From: Methylococcaceae bacterium
GTDB taxonomy: Bacteria > Pseudomonadota > Gammaproteobacteria > Methylococcales > Methylomonadaceae
Direction of reading: 5' to 3'
Length of the DNA: 40,639 nucleotides
Assembly: GCA_012965425.1 (NCBI GenBank)
Contig: DTSI01000097.1
Location: forward strand, 1 to 40,639
The notes below the pieces were generated by a model. It saw only the letters and a list, made by a program, of their open reading frames with translations. It did no database searches and was not told where the DNA came from. The position numbers and the translations under genes are program-made. The stretch's first letter is position 1; every line of letters starts with the position of its first letter. Positions 1 through 9,605 of this stretch are shown in pieces.

Positions 1-251
1 AAATGAGTCGTGTTTATTCGGCACGGATTGCCGGCATTAAAGCCGCTGATGAAAACTTAGACGTCGCAGGTTCAGCCATGGCCTCTGATGCTTTCTTCCC
101 GTTCAGAGACGGTATTGATTCAGCTGCAGAAGCTGGAATTACCGCGGTCATTCAACCCGGCGGATCCATTCGGGATGAGGAAATAATTACCGCTGCGGAT
201 GAACATAATATGACCATGGTCTTTACCGCTATGCGACATTTCAGACACTGA
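1..251 (+). CDS. purH: PurH C-terminal end (AICAR transformylase / IMP cyclohydrolase), partial
   Basis: This is the last ~82 codons of bifunctional PurH, which performs the final two steps of IMP synthesis: formylation of AICAR and ring closure. The reading frame is open to the left edge, so the ATG at position 3 is an internal methionine. Family hallmarks are the [15 protein letters not shown] stretch, [11 protein letters not shown], and a terminal MRHFRH. These belong to the transformylase (C-terminal) domain. In the terminal motif this protein has TAMRHFRH where most homologues, from memory, have TGMRHFRH; that is a mild substitution. purD follows 47 bases downstream on the same strand, the usual purHD arrangement. 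The identification is secure; only the length is cut by the window. Confidence 0.95.
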   Translation, partial: MSRVYSARIAGIKAADENLDVAGSAMASDAFFPFRDGIDSAAEAGITAVIQPGGSIRDEEIITAADEHNMTMVFTAMRHFRH

Positions 252-298
252 TTCCCGTTCCCAACTAACGCATTCATACTCAACAGAAAACTTTATTC

Positions 299-1573
299 AT
301 GAACATTCTAATCATAGGAGGCGGCGGCCGCGAACATGCTTTAGCCTGGAAGGTCCGCCAATCAGAACAAGCCACCACCGTTTATGTTGCACCCGGAAAC
401 GCTGGGACAGCTCTTGAACCCGGCATAGAAAATGTAGCCATCGACACAACAAACATTGATGCCTTAATCATCTTTGCGCAAGAAAAAAACATTGCCCTGA
501 CTATTATTGGCCCTGAGATCCCCCTTGTTGCCGGCATTGTAGACCGCTTTCAAGCAGCAGGACTTAACTGTTTTGGCCCCCATGCGGCAGCGGCTCAGTT
601 AGAAGGCTCCAAAACCTTTTGCAAAAACTTTATGGCCCGCCATAACATCCCTACTGCCGAATACCAAACCTTTACCGATATACATTCAGCAGTCCGTTAT
701 ATTCAAAAAAAAGGCGCCCCCATTGTAGTCAAAGCCGATGGGCTCGCGGCCGGAAAAGGTGTCATTGTCGCCCAAACTGAATCAGAAGCCATTGCTGCCG
801 TTCAAAAAATGCTAGCCGGCAATGCTTTTGGCGAAGCAGGTCATCGTGTTGTTATTGAAGAATTTTTACAAGGTGAAGAGGCCAGCTTTATTGTTATCGC
901 TGACGGCAAAACCGCCCTCCCCATGGCAACTTCTCAAGATCACAAGGCCCTCAATAACGGCGACTTGGGTCCGAATACAGGCGGCATGGGAGCCTACTCT
1001 CCGGCTCCTTTAATAACACCAGCAATACACCAACGGGTTCTCGATGAAATCATCCAACCTACATTAGATGGCATGATTGCTGACGGCATGCCCTATACCG
1101 GTTTCTTATACGCCGGTTTAATGATCAGCCCTAACGGCACCCTAAAGGTTCTGGAATATAATTGCCGCTTTGGTGACCCTGAAACCCAACCTATTATGAT
1201 GCGGTTGCAAAGCGATTTAATTGAACTGTGTCTAGCTGCTTTAGACCATCAATTGCACGAAAAAACAACAGTCTGGGATGACCGGCCCGCCTTAGGGGTT
1301 GTACTCGCTGCCGGGGGCTATCCCGAAAGCTACAAAAAAGGCAATATTATTGAAGGGCTCAACTCTGCAACGACACCTGAGCAAAAAATATTCCACGCTG
1401 GCACTTGTCTTGAAAAGGACCAAACACTCACAGCAGGGGGGCGTGTTCTTTGTGCCTGTGCCTTAGGTAACAACCTAAGCGACGCCCAAACCAATGCTTA
1501 TCAATTAGTGAGCACCATACACTGGGAACAGATGTATTATCGAACCGACATTGGCTTCAAAGCGCTAACCTAA
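299..1573 (+). CDS. purD: Phosphoribosylamine--glycine ligase (GAR synthetase)
   Basis: PurD joins glycine to 5-phosphoribosylamine using ATP, the second step of de novo purine synthesis, in the cytosol. The 424-residue product has the standard length. It starts with the N-terminal nucleotide-binding-like loop MNILIIGGGGREHALAWK. It continues with the ATP-grasp region (VVKADGLAAGKGV around residue 145, then EEFLQGEEASF) and the GPNTGGMGAYSPAP motif. The metal-binding part EYNCRFGDPETQ lies near residue 290, and the C-terminal domain contains VLAAGGYP. The start is the ATG directly encoding the Gly-rich loop; no strong Shine-Dalgarno is visible, so it may depend on translation from purH 47 bases upstream. 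The convergent gene after it is separated by a palindrome-rich gap that probably ends transcription. Confidence 0.97.
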   Translation: MNILIIGGGGREHALAWKVRQSEQATTVYVAPGNAGTALEPGIENVAIDTTNIDALIIFAQEKNIALTIIGPEIPLVAGIVDRFQAAGLNCFGPHAAAAQLEGSKTFCKNFMARHNIPTAEYQTFTDIHSAVRYIQKKGAPIVVKADGLAAGKGVIVAQTESEAIAAVQKMLAGNAFGEAGHRVVIEEFLQGEEASFIVIADGKTALPMATSQDHKALNNGDLGPNTGGMGAYSPAPLITPAIHQRVLDEIIQPTLDGMIADGMPYTGFLYAGLMISPNGTLKVLEYNCRFGDPETQPIMMRLQSDLIELCLAALDHQLHEKTTVWDDRPALGVVLAAGGYPESYKKGNIIEGLNSATTPEQKIFHAGTCLEKDQTLTAGGRVLCACALGNNLSDAQTNAYQLVSTIHWEQMYYRTDIGFKALT

Positions 1574-1596
1574 CGCTTCCTGTAACCTAACAAATC

Positions 1597-1640
1597 ATTG
1601 ACCGTCAATGCTGTTGTTAACAACGACAAATACGGTCAAT
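1597..1640. terminator. Nested inverted repeat between convergent purD and apeB, probable bidirectional terminator
   Basis: A 9-base arm (ATTGACCGT, 1597-1605) is exactly complementary to ACGGTCAAT at 1632-1640. Between them sits a perfect 12-base palindrome, GTTGTTAACAAC (1613-1624). The right arm overlaps the stop codon of the minus-strand aminopeptidase. There is no long T tract on either strand, so this is a hairpin seen in the sequence with terminator function inferred from its convergent position. Confidence 0.45.
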
Positions 1641-2949
1641 GCTGTAAGAATTGCCGCATCAGTTTAATCATATCGCCGTGATCCTTCACCCCCGCACTCT
1701 CTCGCAGGCTGTGCATCGCCCACATAGGATTCCCCAAATCAACAGACCTTATTCCTAATTTAGCTGAAACAATCGGACCAATCGTGCTCCCGCAACCTAA
1801 ATTGGTTCGGTGTGAATATTTCTGCACCGGCACACCTGCCTGCTGGCACCAATCAACACACATGGCTTCAGCAATATTGTCCGTCGCATAGCGCTGATTA
1901 GCATTCACTTTTATAACCGGTCCCTTATTGACACTGACACGATGTTTAGGCTCATAAGCCCAAGAAAAACTGGGTTGGTAAGCGTGCGCCATATCCACAC
2001 TCAGCATAAAACTTTGGCTTAAGGCCCGAAAATAACTTTCTTTACCGGGTAACATTGACGCGCCTATGCGCATCAAAACATCCGGCAAAAAACTTCCGGA
2101 AGCCCCTTTGGTGCTTTCACTGCCAATCTCTTCATGATCAAAAAAAGCACAAACTTTCGTTGCCGATGACGCCATCACCTCATCATTTAAAAATGCTTCA
2201 ACTGCGGCATGGCACGACGCTAAATTGTCTAACTGAGAACTTGCTAGAAACTCATCGTTCAAGCCCCATAATGTTCCCTGCTGGGTATCATAACTACAAA
2301 GCTCCCAAGATAAAATGGCCGACTCACACAATCCGGATTGAACCGCGATTAATTCTTTAAACTGCATGGATTCTGGCAACGCGTCTTCCACTGTTGCCAG
2401 TATTAGCGGTAACGCTGTTTGTTTATCTAACTTTAACCCCTCATCATTCACCTTATTATTCATGTGAATCGCCAAATTTGGCAGTCTCAATAACGGCTTT
2501 TCAAACAGAATGGTCTTATTAGTTATCGCCCCATCCTCATCTCTATAACTTACACAACCAGCTAAACTTAAATCCCGGTCAGCGTAGGTTGCCAAAATTG
2601 GACTCCCATAAACTTCAACACCCACTCTTAATAATCCAGCCTCAATATAACTCGCATTGGGTTTAACACGTAATCCCGGAGAATCAGTATGCGCACCGAT
2701 AATATTAAATCCGCGCTCAACTAAGGGCTCATGACCAACTATAAACGCGACAATGGACGACCCCCCTCGCACCACATAATAACGTCCCTTTGCAATCAAG
2801 GCCCATTCCGTTTTTTCATCCAAGGGGCTAAAACCATGCGCGTGCAATTGTTGCTTAACGGTCTCAACCGCATGCCAAGGACTTGGCGAAGCATCAATAA
2901 ACGCCAACAATGCTTCTGCTTGTTCACGATAAAAATCAGTTCTCTTCAT
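1636..2949 (-). CDS. apeB: M18 family aspartyl aminopeptidase
   Basis: A probable cytosolic zinc aminopeptidase of family M18, which removes N-terminal (often acidic) residues from peptides. I set the start at the ATG at 2949, giving [20 protein letters not shown] and 437 residues. The frame is open further upstream, but that extension lies inside msrB and does not resemble the family. Metal and catalytic motifs are visible: [10 protein letters not shown] (His87, Asp89), [19 protein letters not shown] with the paired glutamates, SVDMAHA, and the C-terminal [10 protein letters not shown]. Its start overlaps the end of msrB by 14 bases in another frame, implying translational coupling. The two genes probably form a small operon that handles damaged or degraded protein. 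Family assignment is firm; substrate preference is inferred. Confidence 0.95.
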   Translation of the reverse strand: MKRTDFYREQAEALLAFIDASPSPWHAVETVKQQLHAHGFSPLDEKTEWALIAKGRYYVVRGGSSIVAFIVGHEPLVERGFNIIGAHTDSPGLRVKPNASYIEAGLLRVGVEVYGSPILATYADRDLSLAGCVSYRDEDGAITNKTILFEKPLLRLPNLAIHMNNKVNDEGLKLDKQTALPLILATVEDALPESMQFKELIAVQSGLCESAILSWELCSYDTQQGTLWGLNDEFLASSQLDNLASCHAAVEAFLNDEVMASSATKVCAFFDHEEIGSESTKGASGSFLPDVLMRIGASMLPGKESYFRALSQSFMLSVDMAHAYQPSFSWAYEPKHRVSVNKGPVIKVNANQRYATDNIAEAMCVDWCQQAGVPVQKYSHRTNLGCGSTIGPIVSAKLGIRSVDLGNPMWAMHSLRESAGVKDHGDMIKLMRQFLQH

Positions 2950-3340
2950 CAACCTTTTCCAGACGCAGTGAAATAGAATTAATACAATACCGGAGACCCG
3001 TCGGCGCAGGTCCATCTTCAAAAACATGCCCTAGATGCGCATCACAATGTTTACACGTAACTTCGATTCGCCGCACCCCATGACTGTTATCTTCAACTTG
3101 ACAAATATTTTCAGCATTCAAAATATCCCAAAAACTCGGCCATCCAGAACCTGAATCAAATTTTGTTACAGAATCAAACAAAGGCTTAGCGCAACAAGCA
3201 CAATGGTAGATGCCATTATCATGGCAATCTGTATATTCACCCACAAAAGGCGCCTCTGTACCTTTACCACGACAAACGGCATATTGTTCAGGGGTTAACT
3301 GGCTCTTCCAATCCGCATCACTCACTTGTTTTTTAGGCAT
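2936..3340 (-). CDS. msrB: Peptide-methionine (R)-S-oxide reductase MsrB
   Basis: MsrB reduces the R-epimer of methionine sulfoxide in proteins, repairing oxidative damage. The 134-residue protein is a single SelR domain. Zinc is held by two CxxC pairs (Cys47/Cys50 in CACC and Cys96/Cys99 in CKHC). The family signature GSGWPSFW is present, and the catalytic cysteine is Cys119 in RYCINSISL, so this is the cysteine and not the selenocysteine form. No signal peptide is present, so it is cytosolic. A strong purine-rich ribosome site (GAGGGAG) precedes the ATG. The last 14 bases overlap the start of the M18 aminopeptidase gene. It is divergent from the oad operon, with about 200 bases between. Confidence 0.97.
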   Translation of the reverse strand: MPKKQVSDADWKSQLTPEQYAVCRGKGTEAPFVGEYTDCHDNGIYHCACCAKPLFDSVTKFDSGSGWPSFWDILNAENICQVEDNSHGVRRIEVTCKHCDAHLGHVFEDGPAPTGLRYCINSISLRLEKVDEEN

Positions 3341-3501
3341 AACTCCCTCTTTACTTTTACTTTACCTTATTCACACTAAAATAACGCGGTTCTTTATACA
3401 GATTAAGGGCCATAAAACTGCATTTAAAGCTATTAAAATCGGTGAATTTGTTCGTGAAATAACAACTCTTTAGTGCGGCTTATCTGTACCCAGTAAGACT
3501 A

Positions 3502-3510
3502 TGATATAAT
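3502..3510 (+). promoter_or_regulatory. Extended -10 promoter element for oadGAB
   Basis: The bases TGATATAAT match the extended -10 consensus TGnTATAAT exactly, 40 bases before the oadG start. The region 17 bases upstream of the hexamer has no good TTGACA match, which is common for extended -10 promoters. The assignment comes from sequence only. Confidence 0.5.
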
Positions 3511-3549
3511 TCACCCAATTTTAATTTAAATTAACCAACACTCGCATCA

Positions 3550-3774
3550 ATGACTAATAATATCTACTTGGGATTGGAATTAATGGGTCTTGGCATGGGC
3601 ATTGTGTTCCTATTTTTGCTATTACTTATTTTCAGCATTTCCATCATGTCTTTCTGCGTACAACGATTCCAATCAATACCAGAAGTGACAGCGCCCAAGA
3701 CAACAAGCCAAGAAATTGATAGTAATATTGTGGCTGCAATTACCATTGCTGTAAACCGCTATCGCACGAAATAA
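3550..3774 (+). CDS. oadG: Oxaloacetate decarboxylase gamma subunit (small membrane subunit)
   Basis: The small membrane subunit of the sodium-translocating oxaloacetate decarboxylase, which holds the alpha and beta subunits together. The 74-residue product has one strong hydrophobic segment at about residues 8-36, preceded by LGLELMGLGMGIVFLFL, typical of the OadG family. A short polar cytosolic tail ends in NIVAAITIAVNRYRTK, a common OadG tail pattern (AAI..AV..YR). It lies 53 bases ahead of the chosen oadA start in the standard G-A-B order. The identification rests on family pattern plus context, since proteins this small diverge quickly. Confidence 0.9.
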   Translation: MTNNIYLGLELMGLGMGIVFLFLLLLIFSISIMSFCVQRFQSIPEVTAPKTTSQEIDSNIVAAITIAVNRYRTK

Positions 3775-3827
3775 TCTAACACATTTTGCATGACCAAAAT
3801 TTAAGTCATAAACAAGGAAAAACAAAT

Positions 3828-5606
3828 ATGGCAACGGCAAATCAACCTATCGGCATAACCGAGGTCGTCTTACGTGATGCCCATCAGTCTATTCTGGCAA
3901 CACGCCTACGAATAGAAGATATGCTGCCCATTTGTGGAAAACTTGACCAGGTTGGTTACTGGTCAATCGAATCTTGGGGAGGCGCTACTTTTGACGCCTG
4001 TATTCGCTACTTAGGCGAAGACCCCTGGGAACGGTTACGACTCCTCAAAGACGCCATGCCCAACACCCCGCAACAAATGTTATTCCGGGGTCAGAACATT
4101 CTCGGCTATCGCCACTACGCGGATGATGTTGTAGACAAATTTGTTGAACGCTGCGCAATCAACGGTATTGATGTTTTCCGGATTTTCGATGCCATGAATG
4201 ATATGCGCAATATCAAACGTGCCGTCACCGCTGTACTGGAAACAGACAGGCATGCGCAAGGAACACTTTCATATACCGTTAGCCCGGTCCACAACATGGA
4301 TTTATGGGTAAATTTAGGCAAACAAATTGAAGACATGGGTGCTCACTCCCTTTGCATTAAAGACATGGCGGGCTTATTAACCCCCTATGACGGCTACGAG
4401 TTAGTGAGCAAACTCAAAGCCAGCGTTGATATTCCCATCCATATGCAATGCCATGCAACAACCGGCCTCAGCGTTGGCACTTATATTAAGGCCATTGAAG
4501 CTGGTCTTGATAATGTAGATACCGCTATTTCATCGCTGAGTATGACTTATGGGCACAGTCCCACCGAAACCATTGTCACCAGTCTGCAAAACCAGCCCAC
4601 TCAAACCGGCCTTGACTTAACCTTGCTGGAAGAAATTGCCGCCTACTTTAGAGATATTCGCAAAAAATATGCGCAATTTGAAGGCAGTTTAAAAGGTGTA
4701 GACGGTCGAATATTAGTGAGCCAGGTGCCCGGCGGTATGCTCACTAATATGGAAATCCAACTTAAAGAACAGGGTGCTGCTGATAAATTTGATGCTGTCC
4801 TGAAAGAAATTCCTCGCGTCCGGGAAGACCTTGGCTTCATTCCCTTAGTCACGCCCACCTCACAAATTGTGGGCACACAAGCCGTCATTAATATCCTTAC
4901 CGGTGAACGCTATAAAACCATCACAAAAGAGTCTGCCGGAGTCCTAAAAGGCGAATACGGCACCACGCCAGCCCCTGTGAATAAAACGTTACAGGAACGC
5001 GTCCTTAATGGCGAATCTGCCATTACTTGCCGTCCTGCAGATAATATCCTACCGGAAATGGATAAGCTCATTAGTGATGTTAAAGACAAAGCCCAAGCTC
5101 AGAATGTAACACTGGCTAAAAACATTGAAGAAGACGCTTTAATTGATGGCCTATTTTATCAAGTCGGTTGGAAGTTTATCCAAAACCGGGGAAATCCTAG
5201 TGCTTTTGAGGCAGCACCGGACCCTGTAGCTTTTGCAAAAGCCAATGCCCTTTCAGAGCCAGCCCCCATCGAGACTTACACCGTCACTGTCGAGGGTAAA
5301 AATTACCACGTCGTTGTCGGACCCGGTGATGCCGATTTTGATATTCAACCCGCCGCAGCCGGTGCAGAACCCACAATGCCTAGCAAGGTCAGCTCCGGAG
5401 AAACTATAACCTCTCCCATGGCCGGCAATATTTTCAAAATCAATACGACAGTCGGTGCCACCGTCGCTGAAAATGAAGTCACCATCATCCTTGAAGCGAT
5501 GAAGATGGAAACCGAAATTCGAACTAAGTTTAGCGGTACTGTTTCTGCCATCCACATTAAAGAAGGCGATGCAGTAACTGTCGGGCAAGTCCTTATTACG
5601 CTTTAA
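3828..5606 (+). CDS. oadA: Oxaloacetate decarboxylase alpha subunit (biotin carboxyltransferase)
   Basis: OadA transfers the carboxyl group of oxaloacetate to its own biotin, giving pyruvate; the beta subunit then decarboxylates the biotin and exports Na+. I chose the ATG at 3828 (592 residues, [20 protein letters not shown]) because AAGGAAA sits just upstream and family similarity begins there. The frame extends to 3786 without support. Domains: carboxyltransferase TIM barrel (about 5-270) with metal ligands Asp17 in LRDAHQS and the histidines of HMQCHATTG, and [11 protein letters not shown] carrying the active-site lysine. A PYC/OADA conserved region (about 290-470) follows. A short linker lacking a long Pro/Ala stretch leads to the biotinyl domain, whose EAMKMET motif has the biotinylated lysine at residue 559. 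Pyruvate carboxylase subunit B is the main alternative, but flanking oadG and oadB settle it. Confidence 0.96.
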   Translation: MATANQPIGITEVVLRDAHQSILATRLRIEDMLPICGKLDQVGYWSIESWGGATFDACIRYLGEDPWERLRLLKDAMPNTPQQMLFRGQNILGYRHYADDVVDKFVERCAINGIDVFRIFDAMNDMRNIKRAVTAVLETDRHAQGTLSYTVSPVHNMDLWVNLGKQIEDMGAHSLCIKDMAGLLTPYDGYELVSKLKASVDIPIHMQCHATTGLSVGTYIKAIEAGLDNVDTAISSLSMTYGHSPTETIVTSLQNQPTQTGLDLTLLEEIAAYFRDIRKKYAQFEGSLKGVDGRILVSQVPGGMLTNMEIQLKEQGAADKFDAVLKEIPRVREDLGFIPLVTPTSQIVGTQAVINILTGERYKTITKESAGVLKGEYGTTPAPVNKTLQERVLNGESAITCRPADNILPEMDKLISDVKDKAQAQNVTLAKNIEEDALIDGLFYQVGWKFIQNRGNPSAFEAAPDPVAFAKANALSEPAPIETYTVTVEGKNYHVVVGPGDADFDIQPAAAGAEPTMPSKVSSGETITSPMAGNIFKINTTVGATVAENEVTIILEAMKMETEIRTKFSGTVSAIHIKEGDAVTVGQVLITL

Positions 5607-5655
5607 ATATAAAACCAAACAACCCTTATCTAAATAATATCTTCAAAATATAGCC

Positions 5656-6783
5656 ATGGAAAACCTGACCTTACTTTGGGAAAGCACCGGAATATATAAT
5701 CTAGAAAGTGGCCAAGCCATTATGACTGCCGTTGGCTTTTTGCTGATTTTCCTCGCCATTAAAAAAGGCTTTGAACCCCTATTACTTCTCCCTATTGGTT
5801 TTGGCGCCATCTTAAGCAACATCCCTGGCTCTGGAATGACCGAAGCCGGCGGCATTCTTTACTATTTATATGGCGGCATTAAAACCGGCATTTTCCCATT
5901 ACTTATTTTTATGGGTGTAGGCGCTATGACTGACTTTGGCCCCATGTTAGCTAATCCTAAGACCTTACTGCTTGGCGCCGCTGCACAATTCGGGATCTTT
6001 GCTACCCTTATCGGCGCTTTAGCACTCAACGCTATTCCAGGATTGGATTTTACCCTTAAAGATGCTGCCGCTATCGCAATCATAGGCGGTGCTGATGGGC
6101 CAACAGCGATTTATGTTGCCTCCAAACTGGCCCCTGCGCTACTCGGTGCGATTGCGGTTGCCGCTTATTCTTACATGGCCTTAGTGCCGTTAATCCAACC
6201 CCCTATTATGCGCGCGCTGACAACGCCCGAAGAACGTAAAATTGAAATGCATCAACTTCGGCACGTGAGTCAAACGGAAAAGATCATTTTCCCACTTGTT
6301 CTCGTTTTCTTAACCGCATTATTACTACCTTCTGCAGCACCGCTCATCGGTATGTTCTGTTTTGGTAACCTGATGAGCTCTTGCGGTGTTGTTGACCGAC
6401 TAAGCGATACGAGCCAAAATGCGCTGATCAATATTGTTACTATTTTTCTTGGCCTTGCCGTCGGTTCTAAGCTCAATTCCGAAGCCTTCCTACAGCCAGA
6501 AACATTAGGTATTCTAATCTTAGGCGCAATTGCCTTTTGCATTGGTACCGCTACCGGCATACTGATGGCAAAACTCATGAATGCTTTCAGCAAAATACCA
6601 ATTAATCCTTTAATTGGTGCCGCTGGCGTTTCTGCAGTACCGATGGCGGCCCGGGTAGCAAATAAAGTCGGCCTTGAAAACAACCCGCACAACCATCTGC
6701 TCATGCATGCCATGGGGCCGAATGTAGCTGGCGTCATTGGCTCTGCGGTTGCGGCGGGGATTTTATTAAACTTGGTTCATTAA
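5656..6783 (+). CDS. oadB: Oxaloacetate decarboxylase beta subunit (Na+-translocating carboxybiotin decarboxylase)
   Basis: The integral membrane subunit that decarboxylates carboxybiotin on OadA and uses the energy to pump Na+ out of the cell. The product has 375 residues, the shorter of the usual OadB lengths. It consists of many hydrophobic segments and carries the invariant [15 protein letters not shown] motif, with the aspartate at residue 147 that takes part in Na+/proton binding in studied homologues. A second conserved block, [21 protein letters not shown], sits near residue 320. It ends with the expected [24 protein letters not shown]. The gap to oadA is 49 bases. Together with oadG and oadA this makes a complete pump, linking oxaloacetate breakdown to a sodium gradient and suggesting a saline habitat. 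Confidence 0.96.
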   Translation: MENLTLLWESTGIYNLESGQAIMTAVGFLLIFLAIKKGFEPLLLLPIGFGAILSNIPGSGMTEAGGILYYLYGGIKTGIFPLLIFMGVGAMTDFGPMLANPKTLLLGAAAQFGIFATLIGALALNAIPGLDFTLKDAAAIAIIGGADGPTAIYVASKLAPALLGAIAVAAYSYMALVPLIQPPIMRALTTPEERKIEMHQLRHVSQTEKIIFPLVLVFLTALLLPSAAPLIGMFCFGNLMSSCGVVDRLSDTSQNALINIVTIFLGLAVGSKLNSEAFLQPETLGILILGAIAFCIGTATGILMAKLMNAFSKIPINPLIGAAGVSAVPMAARVANKVGLENNPHNHLLMHAMGPNVAGVIGSAVAAGILLNLVH

Positions 6784-6916
6784 CACACGGGCTACTTTCG
6801 CTCTCACTCACGAAACGAATGAATTCAAGAAATCCGACAAAAAAGCCCATAGCACTGATAATTTACAACAGACTCATGGGGTTCAATCCATGCAATTGTT
6901 TTAGGTACGTTTCCGA

Positions 6917-7459
6917 TTAGAAGGCTTTTAGCGTGATGAGTAACTGGGCATTTTGGCTAATTGCAACAGACTGTAAAACAGCCTTAAGCATTTTTTGCTT
7001 AACATCCCGATCTTGTAATTGATAAACCTTTACTTTAGCAAACGCTGTTCCGACAACCTTTTGAATAACTGATTGTATTTTCTCAACAGTGGCAATAGGC
7101 ATATGCGCTATCTCAATAGCCTCCACCTTTGGCTGAATCAAAAAGAATTGGCTCGTTTCAGGGTTATATTCAATTTTGCCAGAAACTTTAACGAACCCTT
7201 GACTCTGAATCGCACCCAAAATACTCAACGAAACTTTAATTGAGAAATGAACGCGATCACTCCCCTCAATAAGATCTACCTGCGGATGACTTAACTGGAT
7301 GCGATATAAATGACTGCGTTTCTCCATCGGTTTAATTGCAGATAAATAATCTTGCAATGCCTGTTCAGAAATCGAGACGGTATAACTAAAAGCGCTAACG
7401 CCGGTCGCAAATAACAATAAAAAACAGCCCGTACGCCACTTTAAATTACTAAAAAACAC
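6917..7459 (-). CDS. DUF1439 (YceB-like) exported protein
   Basis: A 180-residue exported protein with the pattern of the DUF1439/YceB family, whose role is not well known; E. coli YceB is an outer-membrane lipoprotein. It begins with a signal peptide (residues 1-23, hydrophobic core CFLLLFATGVSA) with a probable signal peptidase I site after VSA. No lipobox cysteine is placed correctly, so unlike YceB it should be periplasmic and soluble. The remainder is alternating beta strands (YTVSISEQALQDYLS, VDLIEGSDRVHFSIKVSL, GFVKVSGKIEYN), followed by a helical end. The start is GTG preceded by GAGG. It lies 12 bases after the TSUP permease gene on the same strand and is probably cotranscribed. Confidence 0.75.
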   Translation of the reverse strand: MFFSNLKWRTGCFLLLFATGVSAFSYTVSISEQALQDYLSAIKPMEKRSHLYRIQLSHPQVDLIEGSDRVHFSIKVSLSILGAIQSQGFVKVSGKIEYNPETSQFFLIQPKVEAIEIAHMPIATVEKIQSVIQKVVGTAFAKVKVYQLQDRDVKQKMLKAVLQSVAISQNAQLLITLKAF

Positions 7460-7471
7460 GGCCTCGCACTA

Positions 7472-8194
7472 TTAAAAAGATTTAATGGCTAACACAAGCC
7501 CTGAAGCAAACAAAAAGGCCGCAAAAATATTACTGTATTTGTCATTATCAATCTTCTGATAAACAACCTCTTCGGTTAACAAAAACATAATAACCCCAAC
7601 ATGCAAAAAGGCCATATTATTACTGTATGACAGTTCATAACTGTCAACTAAAAAGAACAACGTTATAATCTGAAAAATTGCGAAGGTCGCATAACAAACT
7701 GCCACCGTAACGCGCGTCATATCCTTTTGATAATGCTTCCCATGCACAATCGCCGTCAATAATGATCCACCGAGATTTGTTAAACCATGAACAATACCCA
7801 TGGTAGCCAAATAAGTTTTCTCGTACTTAACCAGAGATACCATCATTTTCTCAACTTTTTCTGAATAGCTTTTTAACGCAACAAAAATTAAAAACAACCC
7901 GACTAATAACCCAATATTAATTTTGGCAGTCGTGACAATAAATAAAAACAACACCACAAACGGAATAGTATAAAGCAAAACATTTTTATAAAAACCAAGA
8001 TCAATATGACTATAGTGTTTAAGAATCTGGAATGAATTGATTGCAATAGAAATAGGCAAAAGGGTAATCAATGCATCTAAGAAATCATAACCCAATAACA
8101 ATAACAACGGTGTTCCAAACAACAAAACACCCACACCAAAGATTGACTGAACAACAGACGTTGCAATAACGGTTAATAATATATCGACTGGCAT
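7472..8194 (-). CDS. TSUP family (TauE/SafE-like) membrane permease
   Basis: A 240-residue membrane protein with about eight hydrophobic segments, matching the TSUP/TauE-SafE type of small anion exporters. Recognisable parts are an N-terminal VIATSVVQSIFGVGVLLFGTPLLLLLGY repeat and the second half HGLTNLGGSLLTAIVHGK, which mirrors the first as in the two-repeat fold of the family. Family members are linked to sulfite, sulfonate or other organic anions; the substrate here cannot be told. A good ribosome site (GAGAGGA) precedes the ATG. It follows phoR by 106 bases and precedes the DUF1439 gene by 12, so it may be an extension of the phoBR transcript, though no sequence signal shows phosphate control. 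Confidence 0.8.
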   Translation of the reverse strand: MPVDILLTVIATSVVQSIFGVGVLLFGTPLLLLLGYDFLDALITLLPISIAINSFQILKHYSHIDLGFYKNVLLYTIPFVVLFLFIVTTAKINIGLLVGLFLIFVALKSYSEKVEKMMVSLVKYEKTYLATMGIVHGLTNLGGSLLTAIVHGKHYQKDMTRVTVAVCYATFAIFQIITLFFLVDSYELSYSNNMAFLHVGVIMFLLTEEVVYQKIDNDKYSNIFAAFLFASGLVLAIKSF

Positions 8195-8300
8195 AAGTCC
8201 TCTCGCGACCTTATAAAAGCATTAAAGAATGCTTGATTATGCCATAGTCGCTGAATGATGTGATGTTGATCGCACGAATAACGCGACGGCTATTAAAGGA

Positions 8301-9596
8301 CTAACAACAACGAGAGTGCGGAAAAATACAACTGAATCGACTCCCTTCTCCTTCTTTACTGGTAATTATTAATTTAGAATCATGATTGGCCAACACATGC
8401 TTCACAATAGCCAACCCCAAGCCGGTTCCACCTTTTTCACGACTACGCCCCACATCAACCCGATAAAAACGTTCTGTTAGGCGAGGAATATACTCCTCCG
8501 CTATGCCATCGCCATAATCTTGCACCTCAAACTTAACGCCTCTCGGAACCATTTTCCAACTGATATCAATTTTTGAATCTTCATCGGAGTACTTCATCGC
8601 ATTAACGATCAAGTTAGTAAAAACACTCTCCAGATCTTTCGCCTTACCCCGAATCTTTACCCCTGACTGAAGCGATAGATTTAGCCGAGAATGTAAGGTA
8701 TCAATACCATCTCCAGAGAGACACAAACGGGCAAGAACTGCTGACACATCAATAGAGTCAAGCAATTCTAGGGGTTCAATATTCTCATCAGGCTTACATT
8801 CAAGGCGCGCTAATAAAAGCAAGTCTTCAACCAATCCTTCCATTCGCGATGTCTGTTGCGCCATTCTGGAAAGACTATCAGTCAAAAAAGTTGATGCCCC
8901 ATCATCGGTATCTTGCAGGGTTTCCACATAGCCTTTTATAACAGTTAAAGGCGTTCGCAACTCATGTGATACATTCGCTATAAAATCTCGCCGCACATCT
9001 TCAACTTTCTTTAATTTGGTTACGTTTTGAGCCAACAATAACCGCAAGTCATTGTTATGAACTAAAAACCTGAACTCTAAAAAGATCCCTTTATTAACCG
9101 GCGAGGTAATAACAACCGTTTCACTTAAATCTCTGGCGCTCAAATAATTCACTAATAACGGGTGATCTATAACACTTAAAACATGAGCGCCTAAATTTTT
9201 CTTCTTTAACCCAATAAGCTCTCTGGCCGAATCATTAAACCACTCAACCTCATCATCTAAATTAAGAACAATAGCGGCATCAGGCAAGGTAGCCGTTGAT
9301 TTATAAAACTGGTTAAGCAAATTCCCCAGTCGTTTTTTGGTCCGACGGTGGCGCTGATGAACCCTGTCCAAATAAAAATAGACCCAATACCAGACGCCTT
9401 TAGAATTCGGCACGCCTTTTATTTTATGCGCATCGAGCCTTTTCACTAAAATTGACAATTGCCAGAACTGGTGCCACAAAAGCATTAACAACGCCCCAAA
9501 GGCCCAAATAAAAAAGTGCCCCCACATCAAACTAAATAATGCTGCAATTAATAAATAAGCGAGCAATTCAATAATGGCTGCTACCCAAAAACTCAT
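8301..9596 (-). CDS. phoR: Phosphate regulon sensor histidine kinase PhoR
   Basis: PhoR is the membrane kinase that phosphorylates PhoB when phosphate is scarce, normally under control of the Pst transporter and PhoU. The 431-residue protein has two N-terminal membrane helices (about 5-25 and 27-45) with no sizeable periplasmic sensor loop, as in E. coli PhoR. A PAS domain (about 100-190, TLPDAAIVLNLDDEVEWFN) follows. HisKA has the phosphoacceptor His211 in FIANVSHELRTPL. The ATPase domain shows the N box NLIVNAMKYS, the G1 box DYGDGI and GGTGLGLAIVKH. It starts 9 bases after phoB in the usual order. pst and phoU genes are not in this window. Confidence 0.95.
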   Translation of the reverse strand: MSFWVAAIIELLAYLLIAALFSLMWGHFFIWAFGALLMLLWHQFWQLSILVKRLDAHKIKGVPNSKGVWYWVYFYLDRVHQRHRRTKKRLGNLLNQFYKSTATLPDAAIVLNLDDEVEWFNDSARELIGLKKKNLGAHVLSVIDHPLLVNYLSARDLSETVVITSPVNKGIFLEFRFLVHNNDLRLLLAQNVTKLKKVEDVRRDFIANVSHELRTPLTVIKGYVETLQDTDDGASTFLTDSLSRMAQQTSRMEGLVEDLLLLARLECKPDENIEPLELLDSIDVSAVLARLCLSGDGIDTLHSRLNLSLQSGVKIRGKAKDLESVFTNLIVNAMKYSDEDSKIDISWKMVPRGVKFEVQDYGDGIAEEYIPRLTERFYRVDVGRSREKGGTGLGLAIVKHVLANHDSKLIITSKEGEGSRFSCIFPHSRCC

Positions 9597-9605
9597 AAAA
9601 CCACG

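Noticed and set aside
2950-3027. N-terminal extension of the M18 aminopeptidase
   Set aside because: It lies wholly within msrB and lacks family similarity; ATG 2949 gives the normal M18 start.
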